From Gammaproteobacteria bacterium (lineage in GTDB: Bacteria > Pseudomonadota > Gammaproteobacteria > Eutrophobiales > Eutrophobiaceae), in assembly GCA_018676275.1 (NCBI GenBank), contig JABHFC010000061.1, forward strand, positions 1-11,523: a stretch of 11,523 nt of DNA. The letters run 5' to 3'. Every line of letters starts with the position of its first letter. Position 1 is the stretch's first letter. The translations under genes were made by a program, and so were the position numbers. Shown one piece after another: positions 1-6,242 of this stretch. Under the pieces are notes generated by a model, which ran no database searches, was not told the DNA's origin, and saw only the letters and a program-made list of their open reading frames with translations.

Positions 1-855
1 CAGAATCATAAGTTTCGGGTTAAGTTAAAACCCCGTAAGGGCCGTCCGACTGCTATTGAACACGCGGCTTTCGGCGTGGCGATTAATGGTGTGCCTTTTG
101 ATCCTGCCACCGCGGAGTACTGGAATAGAGATCGTGGTTCGAAGTGGAATTACGATGCAATTAATGGCGGCATTAACCTTGGCCTCGATCAGAACAATGC
201 TCATGTACAGCCGAATGGTGCTTATCATTACCATGGTATTCCAGTGGGTTTGATGGAGCGCTTTGATCAATACAGTAAACCGGTGTTACTTGGTTATGCG
301 GCGGATGGTTTCCCTATTTATGGTCCTTATGGTTACGAAGATCCTAATGACAGGAGTAGTAAGTTAATTAACCTGTTTCCCAGTTACAGGGTGAAGGAAG
401 GTAATCGGCAAAGCGGGCCGCGGGCCAAGTTTGATGGGACTTATACGGCGGACTATGAATATGTGAAAGATCTCGGGGATCTGGATAAGTGTAATGGGCG
501 GCACGGCGTCACTGAGGAATACCAGCAAGGGACATATCATTATGTGATCACCGATAGCTATCCTTTTATTCCCCGTTGCTGGATGGGTAAAGCCGACAAG
601 TCTTTTCAGAAACGCCCCGGTGTTAATAGAGGTCCGGACCGGTCAGGTAAAGGCACAGGTATGCCAAAGAAGGAAAATAAAGCACCGAAAATAGACATGC
701 GGAAATACGGTGTTGCTGCAAGGGATCCGAGAAGTGCCTGTGATGGTCGGCGTGCGGGAAATTTTTGTTCTTTTCGGGGGCGGGATTTGGTGACGGTTCA
801 GGGAACCTGTCGGGGTGTGGGAGCGCAATTGATTTGTCAGAGGATTGATAGGTAG
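1..855 (+). CDS. YHYH-domain protein, 5'-truncated by the window edge
   Basis: The reading frame is open from base 1, so the true start lies to the left; 284 codons are visible. The family-defining Tyr-His-Tyr-His motif is encoded at 223-234, followed by the typical GYAADGFPIYGPYGY segment. A second conserved stretch, GTYHYVITDSYPFIPRCWMG, comes later. Together these identify the YHYH family, which is usually secreted or periplasmic; the signal peptide would be in the missing part. The C-terminal 40 residues form a small cysteine-containing module (four Cys, ACDGRRAGNFCSF...GTC...LIC) after a basic Lys/Arg/Pro-rich linker. Such tails occur on other YHYH proteins and may form disulfides. Metal binding by the histidines is a reasonable inference, but no biochemical role is established that I can name. 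The stop is followed by a terminator-like hairpin, so this is probably the end of a transcription unit. Confidence 0.88.
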   Translation, partial: QNHKFRVKLKPRKGRPTAIEHAAFGVAINGVPFDPATAEYWNRDRGSKWNYDAINGGINLGLDQNNAHVQPNGAYHYHGIPVGLMERFDQYSKPVLLGYAADGFPIYGPYGYEDPNDRSSKLINLFPSYRVKEGNRQSGPRAKFDGTYTADYEYVKDLGDLDKCNGRHGVTEEYQQGTYHYVITDSYPFIPRCWMGKADKSFQKRPGVNRGPDRSGKGTGMPKKENKAPKIDMRKYGVAARDPRSACDGRRAGNFCSFRGRDLVTVQGTCRGVGAQLICQRIDR

Positions 856-862
856 TTGTTGT

Positions 863-888
863 TTCGCCTTTGGCGAATGTTGTTTTAA
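863..888 (+). terminator. Probable Rho-independent terminator of the YHYH gene
   Basis: A perfect 6-bp stem, TTCGCC / GGCGAA, with a TTT loop (863-877) is followed by the T-rich run TGTTGTTTTAA. It starts 8 bases after the YHYH stop codon. The tail is interrupted by G, so termination may be partial. The dRS3-like inverted repeat just downstream (892-911) could act as a second stem. Confidence 0.5.
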
Positions 889-917
889 TGGATTCCCGTC
901 TGCACGGGAATGACGGG
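889..917 (+). repeat. dRS3-like inverted repeat, copy 1 (ATTCCC-N8-GGGAAT)
   Basis: The core at 892-911 is a perfect 8-bp stem, ATTCCCGT / ACGGGAAT, with a CTGC loop. It fits the ATTCCC-N8-GGGAAT pattern of neisserial dRS3 repeats, of which similar dispersed copies occur in many proteobacteria. Flanks TGG (left) and GACGGG (right) are shared with the copy at 5454-5501 in the same orientation. The repeat ends immediately before the GAGGAG ribosome-binding site (919-924) of the downstream hydrolase gene. Family assignment rests on pattern only. Confidence 0.75.
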
Positions 918-929
918 TGAGGAGCATAC

Positions 930-1965
930 ATGAATCGGTTTTGTCTTTTTGTTTCTTTGTTCTTTAGCTTTTGTTGGGCGAACAGCCTGGCGGCGTTTGA
1001 GCTTAATGTTTTTAGTAAAGAAGCTGATCGGCAGTTTATTGATAAGACCATTACGGCTTTCATGCAGAAGTATGATATTCCGGGTTTGTCTATTGCGATT
1101 TCAAAAGGTGATGAGTTTATCCAAGCCTGTAACTTCAGTCGCCATTATGAAACTGGTGGAGGAAGGTAAACTTTCTCTGGATGACAGGGTTTTTGGTCCG
1201 GGTGCTTTGTTGTCCATCCCCTTCCCTGCATCGAACAAGTATGTTTCGCAAATCACTGTAGAGCATTTGCTAAGGCATAGCGCTGCGCCTGAATGGACAA
1301 ATGATGCCAATGGCCCGATGTTTCTTCAAACTCAATTATCTAAAAAGGCTTTGGTACTTTGGGTGCTGAAAAATAGAACTCTTAAACATGCGCCGGGTTC
1401 ACGGTATGCCTATTCAAATTTTGCTTATTGTATTTTGGGCCTGGTGATTGAGAAGATCAGCGGTCTCAGTTACGAGAACTATGTAAAGCAAACAATATTA
1501 CTTCCGGCAAAGGCTAATTCATTTACGGTAGCCAGTGATAAGCGCGGAGCTTCACCCCTGGAAGTAACTTACTATCCACATGGGGACTGGGATCCTTACA
1601 ATCTTCCGCTTCGTCGTATGGATGCTCATGGTGGCTGGATAGCTAATGCAATAGATGTTGTAAAGTTTATTCAACACACGGATGCTTACCCTTCACCTGC
1701 TGATTTGATCTCTGCTGAATCGATCAAGACAATGACGACACCCTCTCCCTTAAATAATAATTATGCGATGGGCTGGAATGTTAACCAGAGCAATAACTGG
1801 TGGCATACCGGCGAGTTACCGGGGACAGCAGCAATACTGGTACGTACGAATCACGGCTTTAACTGGGCAGTACTGACGAACAAGACCAGCGATGATAAGG
1901 CTTTTTATGCTGAGCTGGATGCATTGACCTGGAAATTATTGAAGGAGGTTAAAGACTCTCTTTAA
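930..1965 (+). pseudogene. Serine beta-lactamase/esterase family (class C-like) gene broken by internal deletion and frameshift
   Basis: The ATG at 930 has a good GAGGAG site 5 bases upstream and starts a signal peptide (MNRFCLFVSLFFSFCWANSLAA). This leads into the family's N-terminal region, ending KYDIPGLSIAISKGDEF, then stops at 1167-1169 in that frame. The rest lies in another frame (about 1111-1965) and holds all three catalytic motifs: SxxK as SLSK (1114-1125), YxN as YSN (1411-1419) and the KTG equivalent HTG (1804-1812), plus GGWIANAIDVVKF. In intact relatives roughly 25-30 residues (a strand pair such as YAKGYGYAD...TLFRIAS) separate the PGLS segment from SxxK; here they are absent in every frame. 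This points to a deletion of 3n+2 bases around 1101-1113 rather than a one-base error. The family includes periplasmic esterases, peptidases and AmpC-type beta-lactamases; substrate is unknown. The gene is 6 bases from the next one and probably cotranscribed. Confidence 0.82.
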
Positions 1966-1971
1966 TTTGTT

Positions 1972-3693
1972 ATGGCTAAGAGGATTCTAAAATGGTGGTT
2001 TGGTTTGTTTATCTCAATCCCATTGTTGGTCTTATTTCTGCCACTTATATATGTGGCCGTATTGGCTCTCGCTTTTATCTTGCCGCCGGCATTGTTCATA
2101 GTCACTTTGTTTGAAGATCGTGAAGAATACAAGATTCGAAATCTGAAACAGGCCATTACTAACTATTTCCTGTTACTCATTGTCTTACCCCTGGGCTTGC
2201 TAGCCTTCGCAGCACCTATTCATTCAGTAATACTGGCCACAGTCAGTTTTTTTCCAACTGCATCAATCAAGTTTTATGAATTTCACTCGCCTTTTTACGA
2301 ATTATTTATTCCCATATTTGGTGATCTGTTTCCCTATTGGCTAAATTATTACTGGGGAATTTACGGTATGATTTTCATATTTACAATGGCGCTGATGGAT
2401 AGTATTCGTCGCAACATGCTGGTAAGACAGATTGAAATACTGCCAACATCGAAAATACATGCGGCCGCTATTGGCCTGATAGAACTTAAAGGTAAGGCCT
2501 GGCATGTCAATGCCAAGCCAGCTGATGATCTTGTGCCTATTATTCGGCGATGGGTGGATTCAAGTGATGACGGTTATTCCATTCAAACCAGCGCGCATCG
2601 GTTTTATCTTGATGATGGTACCGGCCGGGTGCTGGTCGATCCAAAGGACTGTCATGTCAGTTCAGACGATAGTCATTTTGAAGTCAAACTACACCATGCT
2701 GTGCTGAAAACCGAGAAGGTTGCTCATAATGACTTTAGAGAGAGCCGCCTGATGCACGGTGATGAGGTTTATGTACTGGGAAACCTGCAGATTATTGATA
2801 AGGAATACAGGAAAAGCTTTCCTGATGATACGGTTATTATCAAACCACAAAAATCCTCACTGCTGCATCCCAGTTTTTATGATTTACTTTTTATCAGTAA
2901 TACCAGTGAAGAAGAATTGTTGGCTTTATTCAAAAAATCGATTAATCGTGGCTGGGTGACTGTATTCATCATAATGCTTATCACGGCATGGATGTCGATT
3001 TTTGCCTGGAGCAATATTGCACAACTGGAAAACAATGAACTGGACGCCGCGCCCGCACTGTTTCGTTTGCTATCGCCACCGACGACCCTGGAACGACAAT
3101 ATACTATTGAAGATCTGGGTATTAACTCAAACCTGCAATGGCTAAATCATCTGGAGCAAGGTCATGCGGTATCTGATGACATCGTCTATGGCTTTCAAGA
3201 ACAGGGACTGGAATCGCTGGCGATACCTGTCTTATTGAAACAAGCCAGAAATATTGACGACGATAATTTCGCTGTGGCCAATCACTGGTTGGAAAAACTC
3301 CATGTAAGGCCAGCGGATCAATGGGGTATCGAATTCTTTAACAAAAAATACAAAAACAAGAAGGAAACGCTTGTACTACGTGTCCTGTTAAAATTCGATG
3401 GACACAGTTTGTATGCATCCTATCGTGCCAAATTTGATCGAAAAAAGTCATCGAAGTTTGAGCTGTTAAGGCGCTACGTGGTGTTTGAATTTACGAATAA
3501 GGAAACAGGTATAGTTAAAACAAGAAAATTAGCCGCTAAAGAAAGCTGGAATGCGGTAGACGATGTTGAAGTGTTTGAATTCTTTTTGCCCGGTGAATAC
3601 AGTTTTAATATGTATGCTGAAAGTGAATACCGGGGAGGAGCAAAGGATAAGGGAAGTCGTATGCGTAAGGCTTTTGATGTGAGCTTATATTAA
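1972..3693 (+). CDS. Multi-pass membrane protein with GIDE-like domain
   Basis: The product has 573 residues. Residues about 8-47 and 64-95 are strongly hydrophobic and likely hold three to four membrane passes. Another segment lies near 122-142 and a last one at 337-358 (WVTVFIIMLITAWMSIFAW). The loop between them resembles the GIDE domain known from the mitochondrial ligase MUL1/MAPL and from bacterial membrane proteins: PTSKIHAAAIGLIELKGKA (158-176), YLDDGTGRVLVDP (212-224) and FRESRLMHGDEVYVLGNL (255-272). No RING finger is present, as usual in bacteria. After the last membrane segment comes a soluble region of about 215 residues that I do not recognise; its end looks beta-rich. The function of bacterial GIDE proteins is unknown to me. 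The start is the ATG 6 bases after the broken hydrolase gene; a GAAGGAGG tract at 1941-1948 is too distant to be ideal. Confidence 0.8.
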   Translation: MAKRILKWWFGLFISIPLLVLFLPLIYVAVLALAFILPPALFIVTLFEDREEYKIRNLKQAITNYFLLLIVLPLGLLAFAAPIHSVILATVSFFPTASIKFYEFHSPFYELFIPIFGDLFPYWLNYYWGIYGMIFIFTMALMDSIRRNMLVRQIEILPTSKIHAAAIGLIELKGKAWHVNAKPADDLVPIIRRWVDSSDDGYSIQTSAHRFYLDDGTGRVLVDPKDCHVSSDDSHFEVKLHHAVLKTEKVAHNDFRESRLMHGDEVYVLGNLQIIDKEYRKSFPDDTVIIKPQKSSLLHPSFYDLLFISNTSEEELLALFKKSINRGWVTVFIIMLITAWMSIFAWSNIAQLENNELDAAPALFRLLSPPTTLERQYTIEDLGINSNLQWLNHLEQGHAVSDDIVYGFQEQGLESLAIPVLLKQARNIDDDNFAVANHWLEKLHVRPADQWGIEFFNKKYKNKKETLVLRVLLKFDGHSLYASYRAKFDRKKSSKFELLRRYVVFEFTNKETGIVKTRKLAAKESWNAVDDVEVFEFFLPGEYSFNMYAESEYRGGAKDKGSRMRKAFDVSLY

Positions 3694-3731
3694 GTGACAA
3701 AGGTACGCGTTTGTATTGTCACGGGATTTTT
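3694..3731 (+). terminator. Inverted repeat followed by T5: terminator or operator
   Basis: GTGACAA (3694-3700) and TTGTCAC (3716-3722) are perfect inverted arms separated by 15 bases. The sequence GGGA then TTTTT (3727-3731) follows. Starting directly at the stop of the GIDE gene, it may terminate that transcript. The arm spacing of 22 bases (two helical turns) and the overlap of the right arm with a possible -35 box also suit a dimer-bound operator for hicAB. The two readings are not exclusive. Confidence 0.4.
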
Positions 3732-3744
3732 ATAGGAGTAAAGT
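3716..3744 (+). promoter_or_regulatory. Candidate sigma-70 promoter for hicAB
   Basis: TTGTCA (3716-3721, 5 of 6 to consensus) is separated by 17 bases from TAAAGT (3739-3744, 4 of 6). The hicA start lies about 45 bases downstream with AAAGGAA as ribosome-binding site (3776-3782). This is a prediction from spacing and sequence only. Confidence 0.35.
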
Positions 3745-3789
3745 TATTACCGTTTTATAGGGAAATGAATAGTTTAAAGGAACTTAACT

Positions 3790-3987
3790 ATGCCACCAAA
3801 AGTAAGGGAATTAATTACCAGATTGGAAAGAGCAGGATTCGTAAATCGAGGCGGTAAAGGTAGTCATCGTAATTTTGTTCATCAAGATATCAATAAACCC
3901 GTTACCATTTCTGGAAAACCGGGCGATGATGCAAAGAAATATCAGGTGCGAGCTGTAAAGGAAGTAATAAGGGAGCTAATAAAATGA
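3790..3987 (+). CDS. hicA: HicA-family toxin (mRNA interferase)
   Basis: This 65-residue protein matches the HicA/YcfA fold from end to end: an N-terminal helix KVRELITRLERAGFV, then the GSHR signature (residues 24-27) with catalytic His26, a strand with VTISG, and a C-terminal helix. HicA toxins bind and cleave mRNA and are held inactive by HicB. The usual length is 55-90 residues, so it appears intact. The start has AAAGGAA eight bases upstream. It overlaps hicB by four bases (ATGA), the tight coupling expected of a toxin-antitoxin pair with the toxin first. The middle part, with GKPGDDAKKYQVRAVKEVIREL, differs from the more common form with a lysine and proline loop, but the family call is secure. 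Activity is inferred, not shown. Confidence 0.88.
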   Translation: MPPKVRELITRLERAGFVNRGGKGSHRNFVHQDINKPVTISGKPGDDAKKYQVRAVKEVIRELIK

Positions 3988-4223
3988 AAGAAAGTGCAAA
4001 TTACGTGAAAATTGTTGAGTGGTCTTCAGAAGATGAATGCTATATCGGAAGCGCACCTGGTTTTATCTATGGCGGCTGTCATGGAAAAGATGAGACCAAA
4101 GTGTTTGAAGAACTTTGTCAGATTGTTGAAGAGTCAATCGAAATTTACAAAAATGAAGGAAAAGCACTGCCTCCTCCAACCGCCGGCAAAGATTTTGTGA
4201 ACAAATTACAACTTGTGGTCTAA
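3984..4223 (+). CDS. hicB: HicB-family antitoxin, short form
   Basis: The product has 79 residues: YVKIVEWSSEDECYIGSAPG (7-26), the GGCHGKDETKVFEELCQIVEE helix region, and a PPPTAGKD tail. This is the partly degraded RNase-H-like fold of HicB that covers the HicA active site. Many HicB proteins carry a C-terminal helix-turn-helix or ribbon-helix-helix domain for autoregulation. None is visible here, since the protein ends soon after the fold, so it probably neutralises HicA without binding DNA by a classical domain. It starts on the ATGA overlapping the hicA stop and is surely cotranslated with it. No hairpin terminator is evident in the 119 bases before serC, so read-through into serC is possible. 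Confidence 0.87.
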   Translation: MKESANYVKIVEWSSEDECYIGSAPGFIYGGCHGKDETKVFEELCQIVEESIEIYKNEGKALPPPTAGKDFVNKLQLVV

Positions 4224-4342
4224 CCATTCGCTGTACTCTTTTCACGCCCACAGATGGATATTGCTCATCTTGAAGCTTATATCCCATGAGCACTACACCC
4301 GCACAAGCCTTAGAATGACGAATTTTTAACTTTGGAAAACAT

Positions 4343-5425
4343 ATGACTAGAGCTTATAACTTCTGTGCGGGTCCGGCGGCGATTCCGGAACCTGTATTGC
4401 AGAAGGCAAAAGAAGAATTACTGAACTGGGGCGAGATTGGCGCATCGATCATGGAGATGAGTCATCGTAGTGAGGCCTTCCTGCAAATTGCTGCCGATGC
4501 TGAACAGGATTTGCGTGATGTCATGCATATCCCGGATAACTACAAGGTCCTGTTCCTGCAAGGTGGTGCCAGTACGCAATTTGCCACTATACCGATGAAC
4601 CTGTTACGCGGTAAGAGCAGTGCTGATTATGTGCGCACCGGGATCTGGTCGAACAAGGCGGTCGGGCAGGCCGAGTCTTTTTGTAAAGTGAATCTTGCCG
4701 CCGATACGATGGACAAGGGTTATAACTACATACCCGAATTTGAAAGTTGGAATCTCGATCCCGACGCTGCTTATTTACATTACGCGCCGAATGAAACTAT
4801 CGGTGGGGTGGAATTTAACTTCGTCCCCGAAACTGGTGATGTACCTATCGTTGCTGATATGTCTTCGAACATTCTCTCGCGACCTGTTGATGTATCGCAA
4901 TTCGGTATTATCTATGCCGGTGCACAAAAGAACATCGGGCCCTCAGGTATTACTATCGTTATTGTGCGTGATGACCTGCTCGGTAATGCGCTACCAATCA
5001 CGCCGGCAACTTTTGATTATAAAGTCCAGGCCGACAACGACTCACTTTATAACACGCCACCGACTTTTGCCTGGTATATGACCGGGCTGGTATTCAAATG
5101 GTTAAAAGAACAGGGTGGACCGGAAGCGATGGCAGTGGTTAATGAACGCAAGGCAAAGAAGCTTTATGCAGCTATCGATAAAACTGAATTCTATCTGAAT
5201 GATGTAAAAGCGGATTGTCGTTCATGGATGAATATCCCTTTTCAATTACACGATAAAGGCATGGATGATGTGTTTGTCTCAGAAGCGGGAGAGGAAGGAC
5301 TGTTAAACCTGAATGGCTGGCGTACTGTCGGCGGTATGCGAGCGAGTATTTATAATGCTGTGCCGGAAGCGGCAGTGGATGCCCTGGTTGCCTTTATGGA
5401 TGAGTTTGAAAAGAAGCATGGATGA
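4343..5425 (+). CDS. serC: Phosphoserine aminotransferase
   Basis: SerC converts 3-phosphohydroxypyruvate and glutamate to phosphoserine and 2-oxoglutarate, the second step of serine synthesis; the same enzyme class also serves pyridoxal phosphate synthesis in gammaproteobacteria. The 360-residue product (E. coli has 362) has the N-terminal NFCAGPAAIP motif, phosphate-binding GGAS (74-77), the PLP lysine Lys196 in YAGAQKNIGPSG, the NTPPTFAWY segment and the C-terminal VGGMRASIYNA. It is a class V aminotransferase and appears complete. The ATG at 4343 has GGA six bases upstream. Unlike many gammaproteobacterial loci, it is not followed by pheA or aroA; it has its own terminator and stands alone behind hicAB. 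The cytosolic homodimer is inferred from the family. Confidence 0.97.
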   Translation: MTRAYNFCAGPAAIPEPVLQKAKEELLNWGEIGASIMEMSHRSEAFLQIAADAEQDLRDVMHIPDNYKVLFLQGGASTQFATIPMNLLRGKSSADYVRTGIWSNKAVGQAESFCKVNLAADTMDKGYNYIPEFESWNLDPDAAYLHYAPNETIGGVEFNFVPETGDVPIVADMSSNILSRPVDVSQFGIIYAGAQKNIGPSGITIVIVRDDLLGNALPITPATFDYKVQADNDSLYNTPPTFAWYMTGLVFKWLKEQGGPEAMAVVNERKAKKLYAAIDKTEFYLNDVKADCRSWMNIPFQLHDKGMDDVFVSEAGEEGLLNLNGWRTVGGMRASIYNAVPEAAVDALVAFMDEFEKKHG

Positions 5426-5430
5426 AAAGT

Positions 5431-5450
5431 CGCCTGACGGCGTTTTTTTT
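5431..5450 (+). terminator. Rho-independent terminator of serC
   Basis: A short stem CGCC / GGCG with a TGAC loop (5431-5442) is followed by eight T residues (5443-5450). It starts 5 bases after the serC stop. The stem is only 4 bp, but the T-run is ideal. Confidence 0.7.
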
Positions 5451-5453
5451 AAC

Positions 5454-5501
5454 TGGATTCCCGCCGGAGTTTATACCCGGAGGGGTGCGGGAATGACGGG
5501 T
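5454..5501 (+). repeat. dRS3-like inverted repeat, copy 2, with expanded loop
   Basis: The arms ATTCCCGC (5457-5464) and GCGGGAAT (5487-5494) are perfect complements. They share outer flanks TGG and GACGGGT with the copy at 889-917, in the same orientation. Here the loop is 22 bases instead of 4 and contains CGGAG...CCCGGAG, so the element can fold a longer arm. It sits between the serC terminator and the start of the next gene, ending about 12 bases before its ATG. Confidence 0.72.
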
Positions 5502-5512
5502 AAGTGTGTTGA

Positions 5513-6004
5513 ATGAGCAAGCTACTTTATTTTGCCTACGGTTCTAATCTTCATCCGCACTGGTTACAGAGTCGCACGCCTTCTGCTGAAATACTTGGCA
5601 CGGTGATTTGCCCGAATCTGAACCTGCATTTTCATAAGGGTGGAGTAGATGACTCCGGCAAATGCAATATTGTCAGGTCCGAATCAGCTGATGATGTGGT
5701 TCATGGTGCGGTTTACCAGTTTGATGCGCATGAAAAGGAAGTACTGGATATCGCTGAATATGGCTATCACGAGGAAAGCCTGGACCTGGGTGAGTTTAAA
5801 AATGTGCTTGTCTATATTGCCAAAGAAGGGATTGATGATGATTTGTCACCCTACTCCTGGTACCAGGACATTGTCATTGCCGGTGCCCGGTATCATGGTT
5901 TCCCGCAGCACTACATTGCTCATATCCAATCTTTCACGGCTGTTACTGATCCCGATCAGGAAAGAGAAACACGCCATCGTTCTATTGTCTGGCCGGGTCG
6001 ATAA
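5513..6004 (+). CDS. Gamma-glutamylcyclotransferase-fold protein (GGCT/AIG2-like)
   Basis: The 163-residue product starts YFAYGSNL, the glycine/serine loop (YGSN, residues 9-12) that binds the gamma-glutamyl carboxylate in this fold. GAVYQFDAHEKEVLDIAEYG follows; Glu82 aligns with the general acid/base glutamate of human GGCT. HGFPQHYIAHI is the usual C-terminal helix. The family releases 5-oxoproline from gamma-glutamyl amino acids or gamma-glutamylamines; the exact substrate cannot be read from the sequence. The length is normal and the protein is probably cytosolic. The ribosome-binding site is weak (GGGTAAG at 5498-5504, the edge of the repeat element), so expression may be low. The gene stands between a terminator upstream and a probable one downstream and seems to be transcribed alone or by read-through from serC. 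Confidence 0.85.
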   Translation: MSKLLYFAYGSNLHPHWLQSRTPSAEILGTVICPNLNLHFHKGGVDDSGKCNIVRSESADDVVHGAVYQFDAHEKEVLDIAEYGYHEESLDLGEFKNVLVYIAKEGIDDDLSPYSWYQDIVIAGARYHGFPQHYIAHIQSFTAVTDPDQERETRHRSIVWPGR

Positions 6005-6011
6005 TAAAGTA

Positions 6012-6052
6012 AAAGCGCTGGATCGGTATCCGGCAGTCTTCGCTTTCGTTTT
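6012..6052 (+). terminator. Possible terminator after the GGCT-fold gene
   Basis: The inner hairpin CTGGAT / ATCCGG with a CGGT loop (6018-6033, one T-G pair) is enclosed by AAAGCG (6012-6017) and CGCTTT (6041-6046), with a 7-base bulge on the right side. CGTTTT follows. The bulge and short T-run make this only moderately convincing. Confidence 0.35.
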
Positions 6053-6071
6053 AACTATTAACTATTAACTA
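6051..6071. repeat. Three tandem copies of TTAACTA
   Basis: Three perfect head-to-tail 7-base copies lie in the spacer between the GGCT-fold gene and the FNR-type site. The function is unknown; it may be a simple repeat of variable copy number. Confidence 0.85.
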
Positions 6072-6102
6072 TCGGGCTCTGCACCATAATTAGGATGTAT
6101 TT

Positions 6103-6146
6103 TTGATTTGAATCAAAATTTAACTCGAATCGACGTGTTTTATTAG
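6103..6146 (+). promoter_or_regulatory. FNR/ANR box with class II-type promoter for the histone-like gene
   Basis: TTGAT-TTGA-ATCAA (6103-6116) matches the FNR/ANR consensus TTGAT-N4-ATCAA without error. The symmetry extends to an 18-base palindrome, TTTTGATT-TG-AATCAAAA (6101-6118). The centre lies at 6109.5. TATTAG (6141-6146, 4 of 6 to a -10 box) places a start of transcription near 6151-6153, so the box would be centred at about -41.5, the classic position for class II activation by FNR. A leader of about 90 bases then precedes the GTG start. The regulator itself is not in the window; control by oxygen is inferred. Confidence 0.6.
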
Positions 6147-6242
6147 GTCATCAGCAATTGAAAACCGGGTGGCTGACCCAATATCAGTAGTGTAGAGCAG
6201 TAATTTGATTATTAAACACATGAGTGAATGAGGAGGATGACC

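Noticed and set aside
623..1063. Minus-strand open frames, including SFPCRRES-like translations
   Set aside because: They are antisense to the YHYH and hydrolase genes and pass through the dRS3-like repeat, whose translation in proteobacteria is a known source of false proteins.
1080..1130. Programmed frameshift joining the two hydrolase frames
   Set aside because: There is no slippery run at the junction, and family residues are missing from every frame, which a frameshift could not restore.
1111..1965. A shortened hydrolase starting at ATG 1111 with AAAAGG upstream
   Set aside because: It would start three bases before the catalytic SxxK with no signal peptide and no N-terminal strands; such a product is unlikely to fold.
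3790..4223. Start of a defence island around hicAB
   Set aside because: The neighbours (serC, GIDE protein, GGCT-fold protein) are not defence genes, and no integrase, methylase or nuclease gene is present.
4063..4293. Minus-strand frame of 76 codons
   Set aside because: It is antisense to hicB with no family resemblance and no ribosome-binding site of note.
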